A stretch of DNA of 14,549 bases from Thermoleophilia bacterium. Lineage in GTDB: Bacteria > Actinomycetota > Thermoleophilia > Gaiellales > Gaiellaceae. Both the position numbers and the translations under genes were made by a program. Of this stretch, positions 1 to 7,524 are shown piece by piece. The notes under the pieces are model-generated. The model saw only the letters and a program-made list of their open reading frames with translations, ran no database searches and had not been told where the DNA came from. The DNA is taken from contig JACVRU010000025.1 in the NCBI GenBank assembly GCA_014534295.1, forward strand, positions 1-14,549, given 5' to 3'. Each line of letters starts with the position of its first letter. Within the stretch, counting starts at the first letter, position 1.

Positions 1-2344
1 AGAACGGGACCTTGTCCTTCGTGGACATCACCGACGAGATCAGCGCGGCCATGTACTCGGCCGGGTAGTTCGCCTTCAGCCAGGCGGTGCGGTAGGCGAT
101 CAGCGCGTAGCAGGCCGCGTGCGCCTTGTTGAACGAGTAGTCCTGCGACTGCTCCATGTCCTTCCAGAGCTGGTTGGCGACCGCCGGCGTCGTGCCGGTC
201 TGCGCGCAGCCCTCCAGGAACTTCTCCTTCAGGGATGCCATCAGCGAGTGGATCTTCTTGCCGATCGCCTTGCGCAGCGTCTCGGCCTCGGCGGGCGTGA
301 AGCCGGCGATCTCCTTGGCGATCTGCATGTACTGCTCCTGGTAGATGCAGATGCCGTAGCTCGAGCGGGTGATCGGCTCCAGGCGCGCGTCGATGTAGGT
401 GACCTGCTCCCTGCCGTGCTTGCGGCGCGCGTAGAGCGGGATATAGGCCATCGGGCCGGGCCGGTAGAGCGCCACGAGGGCGATCAGGTCCTCGAACACG
501 GTCGGGCCCACCTGGCGCAGCGCCTCGCGCATCCCCGAGCCCTCGAACTGGAAGACGCCGACGGAGTCGCCGCGCGCGAGCATCTCGTACGTCTTCGGGT
601 CGTCGAGCGGCACCTGCTCGATGTCGATCCCGCCGACGAGCGCGACTGCCTTGTCGATCACGTCCAGGTTCCGCAGGCCGAGGAAGTCGATCTTCAGGAG
701 GCCGAGGTCGACGACGTCGCCCATCGCCAGCTGGGTGACGACCTCCTGGTCGGGGCCCTTCTGCTGGAGCGGGATCACGTCCGTCAGCGGCCGGTCGGCG
801 ATGACGACGCCCGCGGCGTGGATCGAGTCCTGGCGGACGAGCCCCTCGAGCGGCCGCGCCAGGTCGACGATCTGCTTGGCGACCTGGTCGGCGTCGTACT
901 CGGCCCGCAGCGGCTGGCCGGGCTTGAGGCTCGCCTCGAGCGTCTGGCCGGGCCCTTCCGGGATCAGCTTCGCGACCCGGTCGACGGCTCCATAGGGAAC
1001 GTCGAGGACACGCCCTGCATCCCGGACTGCGGCGCGCGCGGCCATCGTCCCGAACGTGATGATCTGCGCGACGCGGTCGCGCCCGTACTTCTCCGCCACG
1101 TAGTTGATCACCCGCTCGCGGCCCTCGACGGCGAAGTCGATGTCCATGTCCGGCAGGTCGGCGCGGGCCGGGTTGAGGAAGCGCTCGAAGAGCAGGCCGT
1201 ACTTGATCGGGTCGACGTCGGTGATGTCGAGGCAGTACGCGGCCAGCGAGCCGGCGGCGCTGCCGCGGCCGGGGCCGACACCGATCCCGTTCTGCTTCGC
1301 GAAATGGATGAAGTCCCAGACGATCAGGAAGTAGTCGGCGAAGCCCATCTCCTGGACGGTCTTCAGCTCGAACTGGAGCCGCTCGCGCAGCTCGGGCGTG
1401 ACGCGCCCGTAGCGGCGCTCGAGGCCCCGCTCGCAGAGCTCGACGAGGTAGTCGAAGGCGTCGCGCCCCTCCGGCGTGGGGTACTTCGGCAGCAGCACGC
1501 GGCCGAGCTCGAGCTCCACGATGCACCGCTCCGCGACCTCGAGCGTGCGTGCGAGCGCGTCCTCGTGCCCGGGGAAGTCGGCTGCCATCTCCGCGGGCGT
1601 CTTGAAGTAGAACTGGTCGGTCTCGAAGCGCCAGCGGTTCGGGTTGGCGAGCGAGTCGCCGGACTGGATGCAGAGCAGCGCCTCGTGCGCCCGCGCGTCC
1701 TCGTGGCGGAGGTAGTGGACGTCGCCGGTCGCCACGAGCGGCAGGCCGGCCTCGGCCGCGAGCGCGGCGAGTTGCGGGTTGATCGTCTGCTGGATCGGCA
1801 GCCCCGCGTTCTGGATCTCGACGTACGTGTTGTCGCGTCCGAAGATCTGCGCCAGGCGGTCGAGGTCGGCGCGCGCGTCCTTGGGCCGGTTCTCCTCAAG
1901 CGCCTTCGAGACGCGGCCGGAGAGGCAGCCCGAGAGCGCGATCAGCCCCGGTGCGTGCCGCTCGAGCAGCTCCCAGTCGACGCGCGGCTTGTAGTAGTAG
2001 CCCTCGAGGTAGCCGAGGCTGGAGAGCTTGATCAGGTTCGCGTAGCCGGCGTTGTCGGCCGCGAGCAGGGTCAGGTGCGCGTTCCCCTTCGTCTGCGCGC
2101 GCCGGTCGTCGGTGACGTAGACCTCGCAGCCGACGATCGGCTTCACGCCCTGCTTGCGCGCCTCCCGGTAGAGCTCGACGGCGCCCGCGAGGGAGCCGTG
2201 GTCGGTGAGGCTGACTGCGGGCATCTCCAGCTCGGCGGCGCGCGCGGCGAGGTCGGGGATGCGGCACGCCCCGTCGAGGATCGAGTACTCGGAGTGGCAG
2301 TGCAGGTGGACGAACGGGATCTCGGCGAGCTGGGCCTCGGGCAC
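1..2344 (-). CDS. dnaE: DNA polymerase III subunit alpha (3'-truncated by window edge)
   Basis: Catalytic subunit of the replicative DNA polymerase. About 781 residues are visible; the family is usually near 1,150-1,200, so the C-terminal third (beta-clamp binding, OB region) lies beyond the left edge. The N-terminal PHP domain begins FVHLHCHSEYS (H13, H15, H17). Its other metal residues are visible in TDHG, VGCEVYV, NAHLTLL, SGCLSG and TGDVHYL, so the built-in proofreading exonuclease known from actinobacterial DnaE1 looks intact. The polymerase part shows GVGPGRGSAAGSLAAY, PDMDIDF (catalytic D399 and D401) and the third aspartate in KIDFLGLRNL (D553). It ends in YSFNKAHAACYALIAYRTAWLKANYP-like sequence typical of the family. 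I chose GTG at 2344 because it gives the usual short lead before the PHP motif. A GTG at 2416 overlaps the monooxygenase stop (GTGA) and would add 24 residues; neither has a clear ribosome-binding site. Confidence 0.96.
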   Translation of the reverse strand, partial: MPEAQLAEIPFVHLHCHSEYSILDGACRIPDLAARAAELEMPAVSLTDHGSLAGAVELYREARKQGVKPIVGCEVYVTDDRRAQTKGNAHLTLLAADNAGYANLIKLSSLGYLEGYYYKPRVDWELLERHAPGLIALSGCLSGRVSKALEENRPKDARADLDRLAQIFGRDNTYVEIQNAGLPIQQTINPQLAALAAEAGLPLVATGDVHYLRHEDARAHEALLCIQSGDSLANPNRWRFETDQFYFKTPAEMAADFPGHEDALARTLEVAERCIVELELGRVLLPKYPTPEGRDAFDYLVELCERGLERRYGRVTPELRERLQFELKTVQEMGFADYFLIVWDFIHFAKQNGIGVGPGRGSAAGSLAAYCLDITDVDPIKYGLLFERFLNPARADLPDMDIDFAVEGRERVINYVAEKYGRDRVAQIITFGTMAARAAVRDAGRVLDVPYGAVDRVAKLIPEGPGQTLEASLKPGQPLRAEYDADQVAKQIVDLARPLEGLVRQDSIHAAGVVIADRPLTDVIPLQQKGPDQEVVTQLAMGDVVDLGLLKIDFLGLRNLDVIDKAVALVGGIDIEQVPLDDPKTYEMLARGDSVGVFQFEGSGMREALRQVGPTVFEDLIALVALYRPGPMAYIPLYARRKHGREQVTYIDARLEPITRSSYGICIYQEQYMQIAKEIAGFTPAEAETLRKAIGKKIHSLMASLKEKFLEGCAQTGTTPAVANQLWKDMEQSQDYSFNKAHAACYALIAYRTAWLKANYPAEYMAALISSVMSTKDKVPF

Positions 2345-2412
2345 GGGAGGCCCATTGTCGCAGGGCGGTCCGACGACCTCGACACGGCCGTTCCAGACCA
2401 GTACGCCATCGC

Positions 2413-3468
2413 TCACGCAGCGATCTGATTCGCCACCTGCTCCGCGTCGCGGACCGCCCCGAGGATGAGCGTCGAGGCGAACGAGTGCTGGAACTTGAGC
2501 CCGACGAAGTACAGCCCGGGCACGCCCGCGACCGCGCCGCGGGTCTGCTCGGGATAGCCGTCCTCGCCCAGCGGCAGCGGGATGCGGATCCACGAGTAGT
2601 CGTTGTGGAAGCCCGTGCACCAGACGACGTTCGCTATCTCGACGACCCGGCCGTCCTCGAGCACCGGCGTCCCCTCGGTGACGCCCGCGACCCTGGCCAC
2701 GCGCTCGACGCCGGCGTCGCGCAGGTCCGAGTTCTTGACGCGGAGGAGCGGCCCGCCGTGCTCGCGCATCTTGCGGCGCGCCTTGCGGCCGATCGGCGTC
2801 CGCACGGTCAGCACGCGCGTCCACATGAACCGCAGCACCGGGAAGACGACCTTCATCGCCCGACCCTCGAGCCGGAACGGGATCTGCCCAGTGTCCCTGC
2901 CGGAGAGCAGCGTCTCGTGGCCCGCCTGCGCGAGCTCGAAGGCGATGTCGCCGCCGGAGTGCGCCGCGCCCACGACGAGGACGCGCCCCTCCTGCAGCTG
3001 CTCCGGCCCGCGGTAGTCGTGCGAGTGGAGCTGCCGGATCGAGCGGTCGAGCTCGCCGGCGAACGCGGGCACGAACGGGTCGCGGAACCCGCCCGTCGCG
3101 ACGATCACTTTCCACGCCTCGTAGCGCGTCCCGTCCGCGACGGCGACGTAGCGGTCCCCGTCCCGCTCGAGGCTCTCGACCTGGACGCCGGTGCGCACGG
3201 GCAGCTCGAAGCGCCGCGCGTACGCCTCCAGGTAGTCCGCCATCTCGCGCCCGGTCGGGAACGAGTGGCGTGGGGCGGGGAAGGGCATCCCCGGCAGCCC
3301 GTCGTAGCGGGCGGGCGAGTAGAGCCGCAGCGACGGCCAGCGCCGCCGCCAGGAGTCGCCGACGCGCTCGCCCTCGTCGAGAACGAGGCAGTCCCGGCCG
3401 GCCCGGGTGAGGTGGTAGGCGGTCGCCAGGCCAGCCTGGCCGCCGCCGATGATGAGTGTGTCGGTCAT
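2413..3468 (-). CDS. CzcO-like NAD(P)/FAD-dependent monooxygenase
   Basis: A 351-residue flavoprotein of the flavin monooxygenase / CzcO group, probably cytosolic, using NAD(P)H and FAD to oxygenate or oxidise an unknown small substrate. The FAD Rossmann motif GGGQAG lies at residues 8-13 right after the start, followed by an acidic end (VLDEGERVGDSWRRRW) typical of the family. VATGGF is at 124-128. The NAD(P)-binding motif near 166-172 reads VGAAHSGGD, where most relatives have GxGxSG. The C-terminal VVWCTGF and GLYFVGL are also family signatures. ATG 3468 is chosen because the Rossmann strand begins at once; the open frame continues upstream only as low-complexity sequence antisense to nothing recognisable. 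A TAGCGT hexamer 7 nt upstream may be a leaderless promoter. It follows the LuxR-type regulator by 68 bp and precedes dnaE; the regulator may control it (inference from position only). Confidence 0.9.
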   Translation of the reverse strand: MTDTLIIGGGQAGLATAYHLTRAGRDCLVLDEGERVGDSWRRRWPSLRLYSPARYDGLPGMPFPAPRHSFPTGREMADYLEAYARRFELPVRTGVQVESLERDGDRYVAVADGTRYEAWKVIVATGGFRDPFVPAFAGELDRSIRQLHSHDYRGPEQLQEGRVLVVGAAHSGGDIAFELAQAGHETLLSGRDTGQIPFRLEGRAMKVVFPVLRFMWTRVLTVRTPIGRKARRKMREHGGPLLRVKNSDLRDAGVERVARVAGVTEGTPVLEDGRVVEIANVVWCTGFHNDYSWIRIPLPLGEDGYPEQTRGAVAGVPGLYFVGLKFQHSFASTLILGAVRDAEQVANQIAA

Positions 3469-3475
3469 GCCGACG

Positions 3476-3481
3476 ACGCTA
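3476..3481 (-). promoter_or_regulatory. Putative -10 hexamer (TAGCGT) of the monooxygenase
   Basis: TAGCGT sits 7 nt before the ATG at 3468 and fits the TAnnnT pattern of leaderless actinobacterial promoters. No Shine-Dalgarno is present between it and the start. I see no clear -35 box. The same arrangement recurs at three other genes in the window, which is the main support. Confidence 0.4.
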
Positions 3482-3536
3482 GGCGCGGCCGCGCGCGGCC
3501 GCATCGCGCGAATCAGCCAACCTCCGCGGCCCGCGG

Positions 3537-5165
3537 CTACTGAGTCTTGACCAGATCGTGCTCGAAGGCGAACGCCGCTGCGGCGGTGCGGGAGCCGACG
3601 CGCAGCTTGGCGAGGATGTTCTGGACGTGCCGCGCGACGGTGTGCTGGCTGATCACCAACTCGCCGGCGATCTCCTTGTTGCTGAGTCCGGCGGCGACGA
3701 GCCGGAGCACCTCCACCTCCCGCTCGCTGAGCCCGTGGAGATCCGGCCGCGAGCCGAGGCGGGCGAGATCGGGAGCGGCTCCGAGCTCGTCGAAGGCGGA
3801 GCGGGCGGCGTCGAGCTCGAGCGCGGCCGAGTCCTCGTCGCCGAGCGCGCGGCACGCCTCGCCGAGCAGGACGCGGGTCCGCGCGGCCTCGTAGGGCACG
3901 TCCAGGTCTTGCCAGGCCTGCCAGGCGCGCCGCAGGACCGGCAGCGCGGCCTCCGCGTCGCCGGCGGCGAGCGCCACAGCGCCCTGCGCGTAGGCGAGCA
4001 TGGCGGCGAGGAAGTCGCTCTCGAAGCCGCCGGTCACCGACTCGAGCTCCCGGCAAGCCTCGCCGGCCTCCCCTTCCTCCCCGGCGGCGAGCAGGATCTC
4101 GACCGCGGCCGCGAGCAGCCCGGCGCGCCTGAGCGGATCGGCCGTCTCGCTCGTGGCGCGGCGGATCGCCGCGGCCGCGGCGTCGACGCGCCCCTGCGCC
4201 AGCCGGAGCAGCGCCAGCCCGGGCTGCGGCTCCCAGCCGAACCGGCTCGCCTCCTCGTAGGCCCGCTCGGCCCCGGCCGGCTCGCCCTGCAGGCGGAGCA
4301 GCTCCCCCTGCCGGTAGAAGGCGAGCCCGGCCGCCTGCTGGTTCGCCACCTCCACGAGGCGGACGCCCGCGCGGCGCGCCTCCTCGAGCGCGTCCCGCCA
4401 GGCGCCGCGGAGCTGCATGATCTCGGCCCGGTGCACGAGGCAGCGGCCGGTGAAGGAGACGAGCTCGGGCTGCTCCTCGCACCAGCGGCTGAGCGCGGCT
4501 GTCCACTCCCCCGCCCGCCGCACCTCGTAGACCTGCTGGCAATAGAGGATGACGGCGCAGTAGACGATGCCCGTGACGACCGGCGAGAGCTCGCCCGCGA
4601 CGACGGAGACCATCGCCTCGTCGAACAGCGCCAGCCCCTCGTCGACCCGGCCGAGCCTGATCAGCATCCAGCCGCGTGCGTGGAGCGCGAGCGCGAGCAG
4701 GTCGGGGTCGCCGAAGCGCTCGGCGATCGCCGCCGCCTCTGCGGCGGCCTCGGCCGCGGCCTGGAAGTCCCCCGACGCCTCGTACCGGAAGATTGCCGGG
4801 ACGAGGAGATAGCCCCGCTCGACGGCGTCCTCGGTCTCGCGCTCGAGCAGCCGCTGCGCCCGGCCGAGCCAGCCTCCGCCCTGCGCATGCTCGCCCTTGA
4901 GGACTAGGTTCGTGCCGATCCAGAACGCCGCGCGCACCGCGGGCAGCGTGCGGCCCTCGGCGGCATGCGCGTGGTGGGCGCGCTCCATCGCGCCGATGAA
5001 CTCGTCCTCGCGAGCCAGCATGAAGGCGGCGGTTGCGAGCAGCTCGAGGTCATCGGCCGCGAGCGGCTCGGTCTCGTTCGCGCGGGCGAACGCGTCGAAG
5101 GCGTCCTGCCAGGCCCGCGCGGCGAAGGCCTCCCGGCCCCGCCGGAGTGCATCCACGGAATTCAC
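3537..5165 (-). CDS. LuxR-family transcriptional regulator with TPR-like helical repeats
   Basis: A 542-residue DNA-binding regulator. The C-terminal part (about residues 475-542) is a LuxR/GerE helix-turn-helix: LSEREVEVLRLVAAGLSNKE followed by IAGELVISQHTVARHVQNIL. The preceding roughly 460 residues are Ala/Leu/Arg-rich amphipathic helices with TPR character (for example RGWMLIRLGRVDEGLALFDEA), probably a protein- or ligand-interaction scaffold. No Walker A motif is visible, so it is not a full STAND/LAL-type ATPase regulator. I prefer GTG 5165 (VNSVDALRRGREAF) because relatives begin this way and GGATGG lies 7 nt upstream; GTG 5198 would add 11 residues and lacks a ribosome-binding site. 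It lies 68 bp upstream of the monooxygenase on the same strand and is divergent from the small zinc-ribbon gene. The inducing signal and targets cannot be read from sequence. Confidence 0.88.
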   Translation of the reverse strand: MNSVDALRRGREAFAARAWQDAFDAFARANETEPLAADDLELLATAAFMLAREDEFIGAMERAHHAHAAEGRTLPAVRAAFWIGTNLVLKGEHAQGGGWLGRAQRLLERETEDAVERGYLLVPAIFRYEASGDFQAAAEAAAEAAAIAERFGDPDLLALALHARGWMLIRLGRVDEGLALFDEAMVSVVAGELSPVVTGIVYCAVILYCQQVYEVRRAGEWTAALSRWCEEQPELVSFTGRCLVHRAEIMQLRGAWRDALEEARRAGVRLVEVANQQAAGLAFYRQGELLRLQGEPAGAERAYEEASRFGWEPQPGLALLRLAQGRVDAAAAAIRRATSETADPLRRAGLLAAAVEILLAAGEEGEAGEACRELESVTGGFESDFLAAMLAYAQGAVALAAGDAEAALPVLRRAWQAWQDLDVPYEAARTRVLLGEACRALGDEDSAALELDAARSAFDELGAAPDLARLGSRPDLHGLSEREVEVLRLVAAGLSNKEIAGELVISQHTVARHVQNILAKLRVGSRTAAAAFAFEHDLVKTQ

Positions 5166-5247
5166 TGGGCGACCATCCAAATCGTAGGCCGGGACCACCC
5201 GCTCGGGGGAGGGTCACGTCCGGAGCGGCGTGTAGAACGAGACCATC

Positions 5248-5436
5248 GTGGCTCGCGGCTTCCGCCTGCGAACGAGAAGCGGCCCGGCTCTCTGCCTCGC
5301 CTGCGACGGCCCGATCCAGGGCCCGCTGGCCGAGCTCGGCTCCCTGCGCTGCGCCGACTGCCGCGCCGAGCGGCGGGCGCTCGAGGCCGAACTCGTCCGG
5401 AAGCTCAGCCGCGGCCCCTCCCGGTTCCTCCGGTGA
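5248..5436 (+). CDS. Small zinc-ribbon-like protein (62 aa)
   Basis: A 62-residue protein with two CxxC knuckles, C16-L-A-C19 and C35-A-D-C38, spaced as in treble-clef or zinc-ribbon folds, flanked by basic residues (RGFRLRTR at the N-terminus and RKLSRGPSRFLR at the end). It probably binds one zinc ion and may bind nucleic acid; no specific function is recognised. Support for a real gene: the paired cysteines, high GC at third codon positions matching the neighbours, no competing gene on the other strand, and a 15-bp hairpin starting 3 nt after the stop codon. The start is GTG with only a weak purine stretch upstream (GAACGAGA). It is divergent from the LuxR-type regulator, with 82 bp between their starts. 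The competing 80-residue frame on the minus strand (5214-5456) is Arg/Pro/Ser-rich and looks like a shadow. Confidence 0.6.
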   Translation: MARGFRLRTRSGPALCLACDGPIQGPLAELGSLRCADCRAERRALEAELVRKLSRGPSRFLR

Positions 5437-5438
5437 GG

Positions 5439-5472
5439 CGGCGGGGGTCCCGGCACGCCGGGACCCCCGCCG
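5439..5472. terminator. Strong GC hairpin, probable transcription terminator
   Basis: A perfect 15-bp inverted repeat (arms 5439-5453 and 5458-5472, loop CACG) starts 3 nt after the stop of the 62-residue gene. There is no U-run, as is common in GC-rich actinobacteria. It is symmetric and could act on both strands. Confidence 0.7.
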
Positions 5473-5703
5473 TCCGAGCTAATCCAGGCTGAGGTCGCCC
5501 TCGATCTGAACGCCGACTCGCACGCCGCGGCGAGATCGAAGCCCTGCCGGCCGTTGCAGACGTCGACCGCGCCGCCGTCCGTGCCGAACGGGTCCGGGAG
5601 GAGTCGCCGGCGAGGCCGGCCGATCGGGCCTCGCCGGCGTCCCGTCTCGGTGGCGAAAGTGCGCCGAGAGGCGCGCCGGGGCGGGGTGCGCCGAAGCGCT
5701 CGT
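5473..5703. other. Intergenic stretch, no confident gene
   Basis: About 230 bp between the terminator hairpin and the uvrD promoter. A minus-strand frame ending at a TAG (5479-5481) and a second minus frame with two cysteines (DVCNGRQGFDLAAAC) have a coding feel but match nothing I recognise; they may be the eroded end of a lost gene. A second hairpin lies inside (5605-5639). Confidence 0.4.
5605..5639. repeat. 13-bp inverted repeat between the zinc-ribbon gene and uvrD
   Basis: Perfect arms at 5605-5617 and 5627-5639 with a 9-nt loop, fully GC-rich apart from one A-T pair. It could be another terminator or a regulatory hairpin. It lies about 65 bp upstream of the uvrD -10 hexamer, so it is outside the core promoter. 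Confidence 0.5.
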
Positions 5704-5709
5704 TAGCCT
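5704..5709 (+). promoter_or_regulatory. Putative -10 hexamer (TAGCCT) of the uvrD-like gene
   Basis: TAGCCT ends 6 nt before the GTG start at 5716, the spacing expected if transcription begins at or near the start codon. There is no Shine-Dalgarno in the six-base spacer (GGCCGG). No convincing -35 box is visible. Confidence 0.4.
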
Positions 5710-5715
5710 GGCCGG

Positions 5716-7524
5716 GTGGCCTTCCCCCAGCTGAACGCGGAGCAGCGGCGCGCCGCAGAGACCGTGCGCGGCCCCGTCTGCATCCTCGCCGGCGCGGGCT
5801 CGGGCAAGACGACCACGATCACCGCCCGCATCGCGCGCCAGGTCGAGACGGGCGCCTTCGCGCCGGGCGAGATCCTCGCCGTCACGTTCACGGACAAGGC
5901 CGCGGGAGAGATGCGGGCGCGGCTCGAGGCCCTCGGCGTGCACGGCGTCCGCGCCCGCACGTTCCATTCGGCGGCGCTCGCCCAGCTCGCCCACTTCGGC
6001 GACGGCGCGCCGGCGATCCTCGCCTCCAAGGCGCTGATCCTTCAGCCGCTGCGGCGGGCTCTGCCGAAGCCTTACTGCTTCCGGCCACTCCGGGAGCTGG
6101 CGACGGAGATCGAGCGGGCAAGGAACGCCCGCCTCACGCCCGACACCTACCTCGCGGCCCTCGACGGTCACGAGCCGCCGCTGCCGGCCGACCTCGCCGT
6201 GCGCGTCTTCCGGCGCTACGAGGAGCGGAAGCGGGAGCAGGGCCGGATCGACTTCGAGGACGTGCTCGAGCTGACGATCCGCCTCTTCGACGAGCGGCCC
6301 GACGCGCTGGCCGAGTTCCGCGCCCGCTACCGCGCCTTCACCGTCGACGAGTACCAGGACGTCAACCTGCTCCAGCAGGCGCTGCTCGAGCGCTGGCTCG
6401 GCGACAGGGACGACCTCTGTGTCGTCGGCGACGACTACCAGTCGATCTACTCGTTCACCGGCGCGACGCCGCGCTACCTGCTGGCGATGTCGCAGCGCTA
6501 CCCGCACGCGGCCGTGATCCGGCTGGAGGAGAACCACCGCTCCTCCCCGCAGGTGCTCGCCTTCGCGAACCGACTGGTGCCGCGGCTCGGCGGCGCCGAG
6601 AAGCGCCTGCGGGCGGTAAGGCCGGGCGGGCCCGAGCCGACCCTCGTGGCGGCGGCCGACCGCGCGGCCGAGGTGGCGTTGGTCGTCGCGCGCGTCCGCG
6701 AGCTCGAGCTCGCCTACGAGGAGATGGCCGTGCTCGTGCGGATCAACGCGCGCTCGGAGGACTTCGAAGAGGCGTTCGCGGCCGCGGGGATCCCGTTCCA
6801 GGTGCGCGGCGGCGCCTTCCTCCGGCGCCCGGCGGCGCGGCGGACGCTCCAGGTGCTGCGGCGCGCGGACGGGCCGGCAGCGGCGGCCGTGCGGGCGGCG
6901 GCGCTCGACCAGGGCTGGGTCGAGGTCGTCCCCGAGGGCGTGGGCGAGGAGGAGGCGACCCGGCAGTCGGACCTCGCGCGGCTGGTGCGCCTCGCGGAGG
7001 AGTTCGGCGGCGGCGCAGCGGACTTCGTCGCCGATCTGGAGGCTCGCTTCGGCGCCGAGAGCGAGGGCCGCGGCGTCAACGTCCTCAGCTACCACCGGGC
7101 GAAGGGGCTCGAGTTCGAAGCGGTGTTCCTGCCGCGGCTGGAGCAGGGCGAGCTGCCCTACCGCGGCTCCGACCCGGCCGAGGAGCGGCGCCTGCTCTAC
7201 GTCGGGATCACCCGCGCCAAGCGGCACCTGCACCTGAGCTGGGTGGCGAAGCCGAGCCGCTTCCTCGAGGAGCTCGGCGTCGAGCGGAAGCCCGAGCCAC
7301 GACCCGAGGGGCCGGTGTTCGCAGCGCTCCGCGAGTGGCGGCTCCAGCGGGCGAAGGCCGACGGCGTCCCCGCCTACGTCGTCTTCCACGACCGCACGCT
7401 GGCCGAGATCGCCGAGTGCGGCCCGCAGACGCTCGCCGAGCTCGCCCGGATCGCCGGCGTCGGCCCGGCGAAGCTCGACCGCTACGGTCCGGAGGTGCTG
7501 GCGGCGCTCGCCGTGACGCCATGA
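5716..7524 (+). CDS. uvrD2: UvrD/Rep-family ATP-dependent DNA helicase with HRDC domain (UvrD2-like)
   Basis: A 602-residue superfamily 1A 3'-5' DNA helicase, acting in DNA repair or replication restart. Motifs in order: Q-motif LNAEQRRA (residues 6-13), Walker A AGAGSGKTT (25-33), Ia VTFTDKAAGEM, TFHSAAL, motif II VDEYQDVN (D211, E212), motif III VVGDDYQSIYSFTGA, IV LEENHRSSPQV, V SYHRAKGLEFE, VI RRLLYVGITRAKRHLHLSW. The last 60 residues (PAYVVFHDRTLAEIAECGPQ, then GVGPAKLDRYG) form an HRDC domain. DEYQD and GDDYQSIY, together with HRDC, fit the actinobacterial UvrD2 group better than UvrD1/PcrA. Unlike mycobacterial UvrD2, no four-cysteine motif is visible before HRDC, and the protein is about 100 residues shorter. 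The GTG start lies just before the Q-motif. Its last 43 bp overlap the convergent channel gene. Confidence 0.95.
   Translation: MAFPQLNAEQRRAAETVRGPVCILAGAGSGKTTTITARIARQVETGAFAPGEILAVTFTDKAAGEMRARLEALGVHGVRARTFHSAALAQLAHFGDGAPAILASKALILQPLRRALPKPYCFRPLRELATEIERARNARLTPDTYLAALDGHEPPLPADLAVRVFRRYEERKREQGRIDFEDVLELTIRLFDERPDALAEFRARYRAFTVDEYQDVNLLQQALLERWLGDRDDLCVVGDDYQSIYSFTGATPRYLLAMSQRYPHAAVIRLEENHRSSPQVLAFANRLVPRLGGAEKRLRAVRPGGPEPTLVAAADRAAEVALVVARVRELELAYEEMAVLVRINARSEDFEEAFAAAGIPFQVRGGAFLRRPAARRTLQVLRRADGPAAAAVRAAALDQGWVEVVPEGVGEEEATRQSDLARLVRLAEEFGGGAADFVADLEARFGAESEGRGVNVLSYHRAKGLEFEAVFLPRLEQGELPYRGSDPAEERRLLYVGITRAKRHLHLSWVAKPSRFLEELGVERKPEPRPEGPVFAALREWRLQRAKADGVPAYVVFHDRTLAEIAECGPQTLAELARIAGVGPAKLDRYGPEVLAALAVTP

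Noticed and set aside
119..2428. 769-codon open frame on the plus strand
   Set aside because: It is antisense to dnaE, whose motifs are unmistakable; the plus frame is Arg/Val/Asp/Leu-rich low-complexity sequence typical of GC-rich shadows.
3469..4542. N-terminal extension of the monooxygenase frame to 4542
   Set aside because: The extension is a shadow of the LuxR-type regulator in another frame on the same strand; the Rossmann fold starts at 3468.
5479..7389. 636-codon open frame on the minus strand
   Set aside because: Antisense to the UvrD-like helicase, which has all helicase motifs. The product has no domain.
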